Shown here: in pieces, positions 1-31,325 of the stretch
How positions within the stretch are numbered: the stretch's first letter is position 1
Layout of the letters: the number at the start of each line of letters is the position of its first letter
Source of the DNA: Diphasiastrum complanatum
Lineage: Eukaryota; Streptophyta; Lycopodiopsida; Lycopodiales; Lycopodiaceae
Assembly (NCBI GenBank): GCA_029204225.1
Contig: CM055101.1
Location: 59,316,094-59,380,093 of the forward strand
Length of the DNA: 64,000 bases
Direction: 5' to 3'
The notes under the pieces: model-generated
The model's database searches: none
Told to the model about the DNA's origin: nothing
Seen by the model: the letters and a program-made list of their open reading frames with translations, nothing else
Program-made: the position numbers and the translations under genes

Positions 1-399
1 ATCAGTTGTTGAAAAAAATTATCAATTAAATGATTGATTAATTGTTGTGGCTTTTGGTAGGGACAAGCCACGGAACCCGTCATTGGATTTTTAAGTTTCT
101 TTATCACAGTTGAATATTAAAACAAGTTTTCAAAACTTGTCAGCTCGGAGCTGTTGTAGTGAAGCATGGAACGCTTGTCGTCCAAAGAATAATAACCAAT
201 GGTTTTGTATTCAATTTTATTGCAAAGTCGTGCTCCTCCCGAGTTTTTGGAGTGGGCTTGTCCCTGACATAGAACATTACACCTAAAATAAATAAATAAA
301 TTTAAATTTCCTAAGTTAAAATGATTGCTTATATTAAATTTAAAATAAACTTTTGAATTAAAATTTAAATTAAAAATTTGTAAACTTTAAAACTTACCC
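1..399. other. AT-rich left edge, nothing recognised
   Basis: No open frame or known motif was recognised. The sequence is AT-rich, with a short region of A/T homopolymers near 290-390. It lies just downstream of the last coding-like piece of the minus-strand gene relic and may be its 3' flank. Confidence 0.3.
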
Positions 400-3180
400 C
401 ACAGCATTTTCAATTCTTACAGAAAGTCAATAAAGCCTTCTGGACTGAAGCTGATTGCCAAGAGGAATGAAAAATAACAACTCTTCAAATAGGAGACGTT
501 GTGACCTCAAGAAAACCTTGCATGAAACTATGGATTTCAGTGAATTTGCAAGGAGAATCATCATTTAATGATTCCTTCATCTAAAATCCATAAGGTATAT
601 CGGCAATGCAGAGTGTGTAGGGCCTTTTCTTTAAAATTTTAGAAATTTATCTGCAATCGCCCTCCTGAAATGTGGAAAAGCATGGTTGATCATCGACACT
701 TTTGGAGAGATAGGTCTCTAATGGATCCTCCTCTGCAATGGTCTCACCCTATGCTAGTCTCTCCCTGTCCCTTTTTTCTGCTTTCGCCTTCAAAATATGT
801 CTCTTAAATTGCTCTGGAAGGACTTTGTTTTTCTTATCTTCGAGGGACTGAAAAAGAAAAAGCTATGCTTAGCATAGGAGGTATAAAGTCTAAAAAAAAA
901 ATAACTAATAAATACCTATGCTAAGCATGGGTGAAGTAAATACCATGTCTCTAAACAATATTGGAAATGGCATCAAGGATTCGTTTCAGCTGCTTAGAGG
1001 ATAAAGCCTCTGGCACTCTTCGAAATCCTGACAATTTAACCCTATCATAAGGGCTTCTTGAACTTTCATAAACAATTTATGCCTACATTTAGAAAAGTGT
1101 AATGGTTACAAATCCTTCAAAATCATGAAAATCATTTTTAGTAAAAAAAAGTGAAATGAAAACAAATATTTAAATTATGAATATTACCTCTGAAATTCTT
1201 TTCCCACTTCTGTTAGGGAGAGTTGACCATCTGCAACTCTAGAAAGAGCACTTATTATTAGCTCTAAAGAGCTAATCCCTTGCATGTTCTTCCACTCTGA
1301 TATTCCATTTCTGTAGGGATGGGCTTCAGAGTTTGAGTGGCGGCAACTTTTTTTTTTAACTTTGAGACACCCTAAGCAGGTTGGCCTTTTATTTGGAAAT
1401 TCTCCCACTTGTCAAAAATTTTATCAACAAGGGCCCATACCTAAAATAGAAAAAGGTTTTAATTATTTGAAAATCAATTTAAGAAATATTAAAATAAATC
1501 TCAAAATTTCAGTCTAATAAAAACATAACATAAATGTTGACCAGAGCATTCCATGACAAGCATAGCAAGAAAAATTTCCTGGCCACCACGAAAAGCAAGC
1601 TGAAAAAAATTGTCATATTTTGTAAGGCTCTACGTAGGATTTTTTGAATCAATCGGTAGGCCTGTCCCTTGAGCACAAAGTGTCTTGAGCTCCAATTAAT
1701 TTACATCTTCAACTTTGGAGACTCACAAATATTCCTTATGAAAAAATCGGATCCTCTATATTACGGTCATCTTCATCCAATAGTTTTGGTCAATATTACA
1801 ATCCCACGCGAGAAATTTAGCTTCTTCCACTGTCAGGCCAGCAAACACAATGGCACTAACGGTACGGAAAGAGGATTTTTGGGCTTGTAAACTGTGTATG
1901 CCTCCAAGAACAAAAAAATAATATGAATCTAAAACAGAAAAATCAAAATTTGCAACATCGTTGCATTTTGAGGGATCAACCAAAACAACAAAAGGAGTTA
2001 CTATTGCCTCTGTATGACTTTTAAATTTTATTTTTAAATTATGTACATGTCTCTCATTTGTTCTCTTACTTCCAGTGGCCTGTCTCATGTTATTGGATCT
2101 ACAGTTGGCCTATCACACTGATCTATATCGAGAATTAATGTCGTTTCCCGTATTTATTTTGTTTTATGAATATCTTCTCTTAATTTGGCTATTTCGGAAC
2201 TATCTTGTAGGGGGCGGATGGAAGCCCCCGGTAAAGATAAAGAGGGTTCATTAACATTTTTCTTACTTTCAACAGAAGGAATGGCTTTATGGCTATGTGT
2301 TGCCATGGTTTTTAGGCGGGACTTGGGTCTAGTGAGAGAGGATTCACAAACATTGTGTGGTCTCTTTTTTTTGGATGAGGGGTAGCTGCAATGGCCTCAA
2401 CATCTTCAGTGACTGGCTTGGTTGACTTTGTGACCTGAGCAGTGGTGGAAGCAGGCTTGTGAGGTCCCATAGATACTGATTTCGAACTTTGTAATGAATA
2501 GACCGGATCTTTCCCCTCACCGATCGCAGATAGCACAACTTTTAAGCATTGCTTCATGCTCTGGACAGAAACAAACAGGTTTGAAATTTAATGAGCAAAG
2601 GAATTTGTATTGGCTATGCTTAGCATAGGAATACTCAATTTTGATAAGAGATTTTCTACTTGCAAGCTGATGGAAATTTCATATTTAGTTAATTACTATG
2701 CTAAACATAGAACACTTGTTAATGTATATGAGTGAAAACATGTTTTATGATTACATGCCAAAGTAACAAGAGCTTTATCAAAGTATGTTTTGATGGCAGC
2801 ATCTTGGCAGAGTCGAATTTTTATCATAGTCTCATTCAGAATGAAAATAGAAAGAGACTTATCCGTCTCTTTTACAAGCACGTTCACAAAACCCTCTTCT
2901 TCATCCTCATCTGGTTGATCAACAAGCAATTTTCCTTGAATATAAATTGGGAGTCCCCCTACCAGGCTTCTCTACTACATGAATAAAAAGCTCAGAGAGC
3001 TTCTGGTTGTTGACATCTCTGGTGAAGTAGTACATGAATTTCTTCTTGTCTTTCAAAGGAATATCTTGAGGTTTACCCGAGATTCGAAAGAAATTCTCGA
3101 CATTTCAAAGATTAGCACAAAAAGGAGACAATCTGCAGAGAGGAAGATTCTTTAGGAAAATTTCAAACATTACCTTACTA
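400..3180 (-). pseudogene. Decayed multi-exon gene with GGxHS motif, function unknown
   Basis: I do not recognise this gene by name. Reading the minus strand, coding-like pieces occur in order at about 3100-2696, 2557-2190, 2088-1690, 1435-1184, 1080-965, 852-640 and 560-405, separated by AT-rich stretches that look like introns. Visible motifs are FMYYFTRDVNNQKLSELF and a DQPDEDEEEGF acidic stretch in the first piece, then YYFFVLGGIHSLQAQ, GLTVEEAKFLAWDCNID and RIRFFHKEYL in the third. The GGIHS core loosely resembles the G-x-H-R/S core of ParB/sulfiredoxin-like folds, but that link is a guess. It is broken: a one-base frame change sits in a G run near 2955, in-frame stops occur near 2100-2140, 1735, 1380 and 750, and no start codon or full frame is evident. 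Preserved codon structure across seven pieces argues for a former real gene, or a copy carried by a mobile element. Confidence 0.55.
863..2710. repeat. Four dispersed 15-nt palindromes (CTATGCTnAGCATAG)
   Basis: The near-perfect palindrome CTATGCT-n-AGCATAG occurs at 863-877, 916-930 (one mismatch), 2614-2628 (perfect arms) and 2696-2710 (one mismatch). The copies form two pairs, 53 and 82 bases apart, lying between coding-like pieces of the surrounding gene relic. Each could form a short hairpin or be a binding site. Chance alone does not easily give four copies in 1.85 kb. Confidence 0.6.
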
Positions 3181-3204
3181 AAATTACAAAAAAGTTTGAA
3201 AAGT

Positions 3205-3400
3205 AGCATATGATGATCGTGTGAAGGGCTATAGATGCTTTGATCCATTGGAATACAAAATGCATGTTAGACGTGATGTTATCTTTGATGAATCTAAGAT
3301 GTACAAAGATGAGGATGTTGATAAGTTGGATACATCTAGTGGAAAAGATGATATAGTGAGAAATCCTCTTGATGATTGACCATTTGTTGGCTTAAACCAT
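3205..3400 (+). mobile_element. Ty1/copia fragment (integrase/RT linker region)
   Basis: The plus strand encodes a piece containing KGYRCFDP, RRDVIFDESKMY and DTSSGKDDIV, ending at an in-frame stop near 3378. The order matches the segment just after the integrase domain of copia element 1 (minus strand near 34120-34290, with KGYRCFDP, DVIL and DTSSGKDGIV), so this is a truncated relative of that family. No LTR or other domain is visible next to it. Confidence 0.75.
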
Positions 3401-3945
3401 GATAATTAATATGAAACATACTAGAATACACTAGGAGCTTATTTTGATTATGTAATTCCAACTATAGGCAAAAGCTTTCAACTTTGTCCAACAACTTGTA
3501 ATGAGCTCAATAATAGGGGCTTTGAAATTTTTTTATGTAAACATAGAAGCCCATTAGACATTTTTGCTACACGACATAAGTCTCAAGTCTAAAACATATG
3601 TTTTTGTTACTAGCCTTTGTTTCACAAGTGTACTGAAGAAAAATACTTCTCAAGACAATGCTTAGCAGTTTTTTTATAGAGGTTAGTCTATTGACAAGAA
3701 TTTATGTCCTGTCGTATAGTAATAAGTAAATGCCGATACGTAAAAATTCACACACACACACACTTATATATTATTTCAATTCATGATATGTAACTTTATA
3801 TTTTTAATATTGTTATTCTAATGCTATAGCCTTTATTGCAATTAGCACTAGAATTAAAATATTTTATCATTCAAAATAAATGAAAGAGCTACAAAATTTT
3901 CACGTGTTAAAATGAATTTTGCCAACCTAACACAAAGAATTTGGT
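3401..3945. other. No gene recognised
   Basis: AT-rich sequence with a short CA run near 3750-3765. No coding segment or known motif was seen. Confidence 0.3.
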
Positions 3946-4179
3946 GCTCTTCTTCCAAAGATTGTCAAGCATATACCAATGACGATGGCTTTTGTTGGTG
4001 ATGTAAACATAAAGTTAGTTGAGGTAAACACTTTTATAAAAATCCTAGCTTGTCTACACAATGCTCTTCTTCCAAAGGTTGTCAAGCATATACCAACGAC
4101 GATGGGTTTTGTTGGTGATGTGAACATAAAGTTAGTTAAGGTAAACACGTCTATCAAAATCCTAGCTTGTCTACACAAT
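3946..4179. repeat. 117-bp tandem duplication
   Basis: Two direct copies start at 3946 and 4063, both beginning gctcttcttccaaag and running through the 'tgtctacacaatg' end. They differ at about ten positions by eye. The unit is 117 bases (39 codons), so the duplication leaves a frame open on each strand. That open frame is probably a by-product of the repeat rather than a gene. Confidence 0.8.
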
Positions 4180-4439
4180 GCATGTATAATGGCAATTTTT
4201 TTATTCACCTTCTCCGCTAGACTCTCAATACTTTATTTGAATATCTGCAGTGTGTACAACATAAAAGGTTTTTTAGTTATGCTTGGTTTGTACTATACAA
4301 CATCAAATTCTTTTTTGAGTGGAACAACTTACAACATAGAAGGTGGAAATGGTTGGAAAAAACATGCTTGGACACCCAATCTACACACCACATACACCTT
4401 ATCATGACATTAGTTATCCACATGGATATTTTGCCATGA

Positions 4440-4760
4440 AGTTTCATGCCTAGGTGCCAATCTTTAATTGGTTGTCCACATCACAGTTTTGTTGGAAGAT
4501 GCAAATGGTTGGAAAGGACATGACACGTCTATCCACATACACATTGTTTTTTAAAGGTCATGCATAGGTGTCAATCTCTCATTGGGTGTTCATGTGACAA
4601 TTTTGTTGGAAGGTGTAAATGGTTGGAAAGGACATGCCATGTCTATCCACATACGCATTGTTGTTTAAAGGTCATGCATAGGTGTCAATCTCTCATTGGG
4701 TGTTCACATGACAATTTTGTTGGAAGGTTGGAAACACATGCAAATTTGGTTTCTCAAGGT
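4440..4760. repeat. 114-bp tandem repeat, about 2.7 copies
   Basis: Repeat starts can be set at 4447, 4561 and 4675, giving a 114-base period. Shared blocks include tgcataggtgtcaatctctc, caattttgttggaagg and ggttggaaaggacatg. A more decayed unit may precede it at about 4330-4440. The unit is a multiple of three, so open frames through it are expected and need not be coding. It lies 260 bases after the 117-bp duplication but has a different sequence. Confidence 0.75.
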
Positions 4761-6854
4761 TGCTCCAAAATTTGAAAGGAAGAATGAGCACTTTGCCTTC
4801 AATAGTGGGTTATGGCCATGAATGCAAGGACCTGATGGCAAGCGGTGGTAGGCACAAACAGTCGAGGACAATATTACATGAGGCACATAATCAAATCGTT
4901 GTGAATATTGTGATACAATGTGGTCATGAAATCATTAGAATGGACATTGTTATGGAATAGGTGGAGAAAATAAGCTTCTAAAAGTTGATTAGAAAGTTCT
5001 CTCTCATAATTAGAAAAAATGTATAATTAAGATGGCAATCAAATGTATTTCATTAAATGGTGACCTTGGTTAGGATTTCTTTTACGTTGCTTGAGGTCAA
5101 CGCATTGCAAACATGGGATCTACAAGAAAAAACCTAAAAGGGCAAGCAAATTGGAGGCATAATACCTCATATACCAAAGTTTTTTTGGTCCCAAGTTTGA
5201 GACTCCCCTTAAAAACCAAGAGGCATATAATTTATCCCTTCAAAGGGACCAAAAATACAAATAATTAACCTAATAACAACAGTGAGAGTTAGTTACATTG
5301 AATTAAGCTAATTATGTATTATCCCGGCATCTTTCATTTGTGTAATGGGTACCTCTGCTTTTTTTTCACATGACTTTTATGAAGCTAATCAACACTTGGG
5401 CTCTATTCTTTTTTATTCACATGACAATTACAAATCATAATAGCCATTATGAAATGGAATACAATTATGTATTTTCTACAATATTTATTACTTGAAACTA
5501 TGTAATATGCCACTTGAATTTTGTTTTGCAATTGCAAAAAAAGAGTGACATTCTGCTTTTTAAGCTACCCAAACAATGGGCAGAATAAGTAATAGGTATC
5601 CATTACATTTGAGTGATTTCATTGAAAATATTGCAAGGAGGTGATCACCGATAAATACTAGGTATCCGCCATTCAAAGACAAGCACTGACCCATTAAGTT
5701 GTGCCATGAGTGTGCCAAGTGTTGGTAGGTAGACCTTAGCCTGACCATGTATATTGAACATAGCAAGGGCAAAATCAACAGTTTAGATTAAAGATGTTCC
5801 TAAAAACCCCTGTTATGGCCTAAAACTAGGTTGCTCTTGGCCAACCTGGTGCTGCCAAGTTTGTCTTTTCCCTTTGCTCTACTCCTCCCTCTTTACATAG
5901 CAGTTGTGAGGAGTGATATTGGACACGTGGCACCACTCGCCAGATTTTGAGGTGGCCTACTTACTTGTTGACTCCTCAGTCACTCCAGTGGCTCCGAGGT
6001 GCTACACTTGGTAGCCCATCTTTGGATGGTGAAAACCTAAATACATATGCATGCTTCATGCTCCAAACGTGCCCATTACAGCTGAACGTGTCCCACTGCT
6101 GAAGCCTGACGTGAAAGCCTAGCTAGGCCTCTTTTCAAGGAAAGATCTCTTTTCATGACATTGCACAGCCAACTTCTCACATCACGAAACTCACGTTGGC
6201 CACGTCGAGTCGTCTTTCAGTAGAAGGCTGAAGGAAAATGAAAGGCAGGGCCTAGGCCCAGGCCCATCTTTTCGTGAGACTGAAAATAATGGCAAACGGG
6301 ATTCCAAATACAAGCCTTTCACAGGCTTTCAGTTTGACGAAAAGACCAAGCCGGCCAGACTGTGGTCGTAACCTGCAGCGTGCGTCTGCCAAATGGAGCG
6401 CGGGCGTTGAATGATGAGATACGTAGCCAGTGGCCAAGTGAAGTGGGTCCTATTCACAGGCTCTACCTTTTGCTGGACGACTTGGATGCTAGCCACGCAT
6501 AAAAATATAGTAACATGGCAAATCTATAAAACGTGGCAAGAAGTGAGCGCCTTAGAGTGATATGTTTTAAGATGAGGGAGGGGGCCCTCGCATCTAAGGA
6601 GCACGGGCAGTTCGGCGTTTGGCCCCGAGGCATCCTCAACCACAGGTTTTTTTTTTAAAAAAAAAAATTGGCTGTCTTGGCGCCGGGCAGCCAAAAGATT
6701 ATCCCATAAGCATATCTTTGGGATTTTTGGAGGGCAAACATGCCTATAATCTCGCATGTGTGGGTGCCTGGGTGTGGAAGTGCTCGGCATGGCTCTCGCT
6801 GCCCAATGCCACCCGGGAGCTGCTCAGCGCCCATCTAGCAAAGCCTTCAAACCA
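4761..6854. other. No gene recognised; GC-richer island at 5.8-6.85 kb
   Basis: No domain was recognised in any frame. Base composition shifts at about 5820-6850 to clearly more GC-rich than the neighbours, with a T/A homopolymer block at 6640-6667. The short open frames here have no visible motif. The boundary at 6855 coincides with a copia fragment, so the GC-rich piece may be part of an unrecognised mobile element. Confidence 0.3.
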
Positions 6855-7080
6855 ATGAGGAGAAGGACGAAATAAAGGGACATCCATTTAAGTCAATTAT
6901 TGGATCCCTCATCTATGCAATGATCACCACTAGGCCTGATCTTGCATATGCAGTCGATTCTTTAAGCCAGTTTATGGCTAATTGTGAAATGATCCACTAG
7001 AAGACTCTATTAAGAGTCATTAGATCATGATGTTTGAGCCACAATGGACCTCTAGGCTATAGACTTGGAAAAGTTCTTAC
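6855..7080 (+). mobile_element. Ty1/copia RT-RNase H fragment
   Basis: The plus strand encodes the connection between reverse transcriptase and RNase H, with the diagnostic block FKSIIGSLIYAMITTRPDLA followed by YAVDSLSQFMANC. A stop (TAG) replaces the usual Trp of the H-W-K block near 6990, and similarity fades after about 7040. It is an isolated fragment without LTRs. Confidence 0.8.
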
Positions 7081-10000
7081 ACCATAAAGAAACTCTAGAA
7101 AAAGATGTAACAAATTCTCCATGTGGATGGCATGGATTTGGTTCACACTTAAGCTAAAATTGCTTGTACCAATATTCACAAGAATAATAGCTTAGAGGGT
7201 TCTCCTTTATAGATCCTCTAGGTTTTGTACTTTGCAAAGTAAAGAATCATTATACACAATTTTGGAGAAAGTAATAATTTTAGAAATGAAAATAAAATAG
7301 AATATCAGCCTCTAGTTAGGGTTCCTAAAAATAAGATTGAAACTTTATCTCAATTTTCTTAGCATGATCTCTTCTACTTATTCAAAGTAGGCGAGCTCCA
7401 CTTATTGCATTGTAGTTGTTTTGCTAGCCACATTCCGATGCTATTAACCTCTACATTGAATATTGAAAGCCTATTCATGGAATTATGGGATTTTGTAACA
7501 TCAATATCCCTTTGTATTATAATCCTTTCCACCAAAAATTTGTACACAAAATTCTCTTAAAAATCAGCATTGGATCCAAAATGCTTATCTATGTTGGTTC
7601 ACACACATAATGTTTATAAGGAAAGTAAGAATTACATTGTCTCGTGTTTTCCTTACAATATAAAAACCCAATGGATGATAAGTTCAGTCTTCAATAGCAT
7701 AAGGAAGATGATGAATCAAACATAGAAAGAAACCAATCCATGTTCTATCAAGAATGCACACAAAGAATGACTTACAGTGAGGGTTCCACACAATTACTAT
7801 AGTTCTATTGAGGTGTCTAAATAGGACCATAACATGTATATTGTGATGGTTAAACTTACAATGGCATATTACAAATCTTCCTCGCTACTTAAATTGTTAG
7901 TGAAATGAAAGGTAGTGTGTTCTACATCTATGTGAAAACTATGCTTTCTTTTGTTAACACTAGCATTGTAGCAAATCGGCGTGATTCAACTGAGTCCCTA
8001 CAAGATACACTTTTAAATCTTCATTGTTTGTATTGATTCAAGAGAGAAAAAGCTTTTAGTTCTTGATAATTCTAGATTACAATCTAAGATTTTACATTTT
8101 AAAATAATATCTCCTTTAGTCTTCATGTTCCTTGTATCTTGGCATATTCCTCAAGAAGATGAATTATAGCACACATTGGTACCATAATCATCTTATGATC
8201 TCTCTCATGATTCAACATACATCATGCAATGAGGCAAAATCTATCCAATAAAACATAGGTATCTACATTATGTTTTACATGACAACTATGTTGTGTTTTG
8301 ACTATGAGCATGAATTGACCAAACAACTTTCTTTCAAGTTTGTAAATTTAAAACACCATAGCAACACCACTTAAACATTGAAGTTACCATTCAAACATTC
8401 CAAGTGAAATCAAACTTCTATTAAAGGATAAATAGTGCCTCGAATAAACGATGTCTCTTTTGAAACACTGATTTAAGGTCCATGCATTACCTAAAGTACA
8501 TATCCATATGAGTTTTCCTTAGTGAATGTATTGAGCACTTGAATCTCAGGTCATTATGATATATTTCAATTTCCAATGCATGCACATGCAACACAAAAGA
8601 CTAAATAAAACACAAGGGAGAGCACGTTCCTCAAAAATAAAAATAACACATAAAAGGAAAATCTAAAAGCTAAATTTTTTTCTTTTGATATTGAGGCACA
8701 TTTTCAATGTAATCAAATTTTTTAGCAAAACGAATCATATCTACATTTTTGTACACAATCTGTATTGGCTTTCCCTTCTTCTTTTTGTATCTACTTGATG
8801 GAAAGTCTAGAATTCAACTTGTGAAGGTTTCCCTTTCTAGGGTTTTCCACATAAGCACTTGTCTTATCTTCCTTTTTCATGTCAATAGCAACTCTAGCAT
8901 CTATAGTCTAGTTCCTTTTATATGAATTGTTGCATGCTTGAGAGGCACACATGAAATGGTAATTTATAACCATCTATTGTTTGTACTTGCATAGTGGCAT
9001 CGCAGATGTAGGCAAAAAACATGAAAATGGACACAAATATAGAGTATACATGGACAATGCATTGTGAGGATTATTGACAAATTGGGCACTGAGTTAAAAT
9101 CATATTATGCATCATCCATGCATGACCTACAACTATCAAAAAATATATATATGAATACAAAACACAACACCTAAAGCTATAAGAAGCATTGTGGTGGGAG
9201 TTTTGCACGACAATATGAGATTTTGTGAATAAGAACAACTGAGGCATCCCAAAAAAAATTACAATGTCTAAGTTCAAAAAACTACAAAGTACTAATGCAT
9301 CTCATCATATTTGTACTATCATGATTGTAAAGTTCATCTATAATAAAAGTCCATCATTCAATTCAATTAAAATAATGTTGAGACTCAATGACAATCAATA
9401 GAAAACTATAGTTTAGATAACCTTTTTGTATTGTCAATAAAGTAAAGTTTACATTCAAACATAAAATTAACCATCACATTTTATACAATGTGCAAGAGTA
9501 AAAAACTACATTTAGCAGTGGAACTCCAAAGTGATTAACAATGAATGAGCAATGTTTTTTTTATTGTAGATGTCATTGTTGCTTCTATAATACAATCTGC
9601 ACTTCTTAAACACACTTTGAAGTTCCTTACAACATATCTCATCTGAATGAATATGTACATTTATCAAGGAGGGAATAAATCAAACTGCACATTCATATTG
9701 TCTCTTTTCCCACTTAAACAATCACTATCTTGAGCATTGAAAACCTCTTCGAGATCAAAAGGAAACCTAACAATGTTTTTAACACTAAATCATAAGTACA
9801 AAAAGGAAAATGACTGTAAATTATATTTATATTTGTATCAATAAGTCGTCTGCATTTTTTCAATGACTGATCAAGAGGAGAAAAAGCATGCACACCTATC
9901 ACATTCTAAGTGCTCTATCTTTTTCCCTTGTCCTAGACACATGATGGAAATGGTAGCTTGATGGGCACTGCGTAGATGACAAAACCCTTACTTTTTAGAT

Positions 10001-11740
10001 GCACCAATTCTGGCAGAGTTTCCTCTACCACAATCAAAAGATGGTGGTTAATGGTGGTGGATTCTATTTGAGTACAAACCTCTTTTTTATTCTAAATAGG
10101 ACCTTCAAGTTCATAAGTTGGATTGTGGCATGTTTGACATGTAAAATAATCATAACAATGAAAGTATTCACAAGTTTAGAGCCATGATGATTGTAATGTG
10201 CAATATACATTGTGCACATATTACTCACAATTTCCTTGACCGACAATGGACAAGATCGCTTCAGTATTAAGAGTTGTGTTAAGTTCTATTTATGTACTCT
10301 CCCTTAAATCTGCTAGCTAATGCACAAAGCCCTAAGCCTTCTAGCATGTGCCATCAAAAAATATCAAAAACCTCAAGCATAATATAGTATATGAGTGCTA
10401 GATGTGATATCTCATTACTTCAGAAGATGATATATGACAAAAAAAAAGCCAAGATGTCTATGGTGGTATTATTAACACAGTCAATATTGTTGACGCAGGC
10501 AAATGGAACATCTCATGACAAAGGGGGAAAAGTACATGCCTATTGCCGAGTGAATTAAATAAACGAAATGAGAATAGAAAACCTTACAATTTGTTAAACG
10601 AATCCACACTCATGGCACTAAAGGTTAGTCTATACACCATGGCAGACTCATCACATGTTTGGCATGACATATTCATACGTATGGTAACTAGTAGTCACAT
10701 GTGAGAACATGCCCGACTCTTATCAATATTTGGTGCATTGAATGTATGCACAAGGACTATGATATCACAATGTACATAGCTTTTAAAATGTAGCTATTTT
10801 ATGGTCTTACGAGTATTGCTAAGTTTATTGTAGTGCCACAAAATTGGGAAAATCTAATAAATTGCTAATTAAACACGATTTTGAGTTTAACTTATGCTAT
10901 ATCTTAATAGAAATAGGTACTTAAAATGTAGTCAATAGCATTGGAGTGACTCGCATGGGATATCACTCTGCAAGCGAAGTGTATAAGCACCAAAAGGGAC
11001 CAATATGATAAGTGATTCAAAGTGGCCAGATCCTAGTCACTCTCCAACTCGGCTAATTTTTAAATTAAGTGACATTATATGATCCATTGATGATCTTACA
11101 TGTGCCCATCTTCATTTGATTCAGCTTGTGTAAACCCAAAGGATCCCTCCCTATATGGTCAAATTTATGTTGCCTAGCAATCAGCGATAAAAGAAGTGAA
11201 GCCTCCTAATAACAAAAGTTCACCTCACTTTGATAGCGAATAATATCAAACAGTAAGCTCAATGATCTGTCATCTCAAGAGGAAACAAGCTGCCATTATA
11301 GCAATCCCAATACAATTCGCGACGTAACATTAAGTTCTACACATTTTTCTGCCTGTGAACTAATAAAAATGAACCTGTACTGTGTCCACATATATAAGCA
11401 TATCATTCCTCCTAATCTGGGCACCTCTCACAATTTGAGGTAAAAGAAAATCCAAAAATAAGGAAAGGCACTTTTTACAGGCCCTCCCAAAAACAAGGCT
11501 CTCACCATGCACTCTGATCACTCTCTCATATGCAAGGTTTCCAAGAAGCAAACACAAAGGTAAATGAATTGTACACTAAGATGGGAGGTTGATATTGTTG
11601 GATAGCCCTCCACAGAAAATGCCCTTCAAAATCTTGTAGCATAGGGATCATGGATTAAATGCAATCAGAACACTCAGAAGACCTTCCAGACTGCATATGG
11701 ACTAGTGGTTGTTGCATGTTGAGAAGCATACATGGCATGA
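7081..11740. other. 4.7-kb AT-rich stretch, nothing recognised
   Basis: No conserved coding block, LTR end pair, or RNA gene was recognised on either strand. Open frames are at most about 70 codons and show no motif. The last few hundred bases before 11740 should contain the 3' UTR and polyadenylation region of the citrate synthase gene, but I could not identify a canonical AATAAA in the sense (minus) orientation. Confidence 0.35.
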
Positions 11741-11746
11741 TGCCGT

Positions 11747-30244
<18,498 letters not shown>

Positions 30245-30750
30245 CGGCTAGCTCGGCATTAAACAATCTATCTGCGCAAAACTGATCCGAGATTGATAAG
30301 GAAACAGCAAAGACAAAAGATTCCTCGAAATTCAGCTCAAACTAAAAATTGAGAGGCAAAGATTAACGCTACAAAGGCAAACTGAGACACCAACACATAG
30401 CGCTGCTTTTCTCAATATCGTCCTCAATAACTTATAAACACAGCGCCTGCACTTATCAATGGCAGCCTTGCGCTGAAGTATAGATGGTGCAGAAGAGAAG
30501 ACTAAACTTCAAGATAAGCATACGCAATCGCTCGGGTGTATAGACAAACGATCGAGCTTCGTAATTTTGTAGTAGACGCGATCGCCCTCGGCAATGCGCA
30601 CAAAAGAGAACAAAATAAGGAACAATTCTTGGACAGCGGCAGCGTCAGGAAGATTTGATGAAATAGGAGAGGGTCGTAGAAGAGGCAGGAGCATGTTTAT
30701 ATCCCATGTATTTTACATATGAAGTCGGTGGGGCCTTTGATAAGCAGTAA
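30245..30750 (-). promoter_or_regulatory. Putative promoter and 5' leader of citrate synthase
   Basis: The 5' UTR must lie upstream of the ATG at 30244. On the minus strand a TATAAA box is present at 30700-30695, which would put transcription start near 30665 and give a leader of about 420 bases, if unspliced. An in-frame TAG two codons before the ATG rules out N-terminal extension. The TSS is inference; only the TATA string and the stop are seen. Confidence 0.4.
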
Positions 30751-31325
30751 GTCTGATCCACAAGCTACCCAATATGAGAGCAAGAAGATCTTTATCCTTT
30801 GGTGTTCCTGGGCAGTGGGTAGTCCTCAAGGATGCAAGGAACCCTCCCCATGGCCCACATTATGCAATGATTAATGCATGAGATATGTTACACCATTAGT
30901 TTCGTAAAAAAAAATTGAATTGTTTTTTTTTGTTTTGCAAAACATTAAGTTACTATTAAAAAGAATGTAGATACGTAAAGTCAACATCAACCCAAGGTTG
31001 ATCATGTCTTCTTTAGAAGGAATGAATAATGTGTAATAAAAGTAGGACTATTGGCACACTACTCGAGGAAGCAATCGAGCACATATAACATAGTAATCAA
31101 CTAAAAGCAAACAAAGTAAATGCATGGCAAACTGAGAACACATAACATTCGAAGGTGGAGTCGAGGAACCCTCAAAAACCATCTGGTTTCATGCAATCCA
31201 AAGATAACCTGCATACATGCCAAAAGGTGAGTAAAACCCTAGCACTGTAGTGTGAGTTACCTAACAATATGAAACAAATAGTGAGCTGAGGTGAGCAAAT
31301 GCACGAAGTCCACTTACTAGATATA
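30751..31325. other. Gap between the gene and the retroelement cluster
   Basis: No gene or repeat was recognised. T and A runs occur near 30905-30935. It may include distal promoter sequence of the citrate synthase gene. Confidence 0.3.

Noticed and set aside
3927-4407. Open frames on both strands over the 117-bp repeat
   Set aside because: They follow from a duplicated unit of 39 codons; no start context, domain or conservation is visible.
7081-11740. Possible second gene in the AT-rich stretch
   Set aside because: Only short frames without motifs, splice-linked conservation or codon bias were seen.
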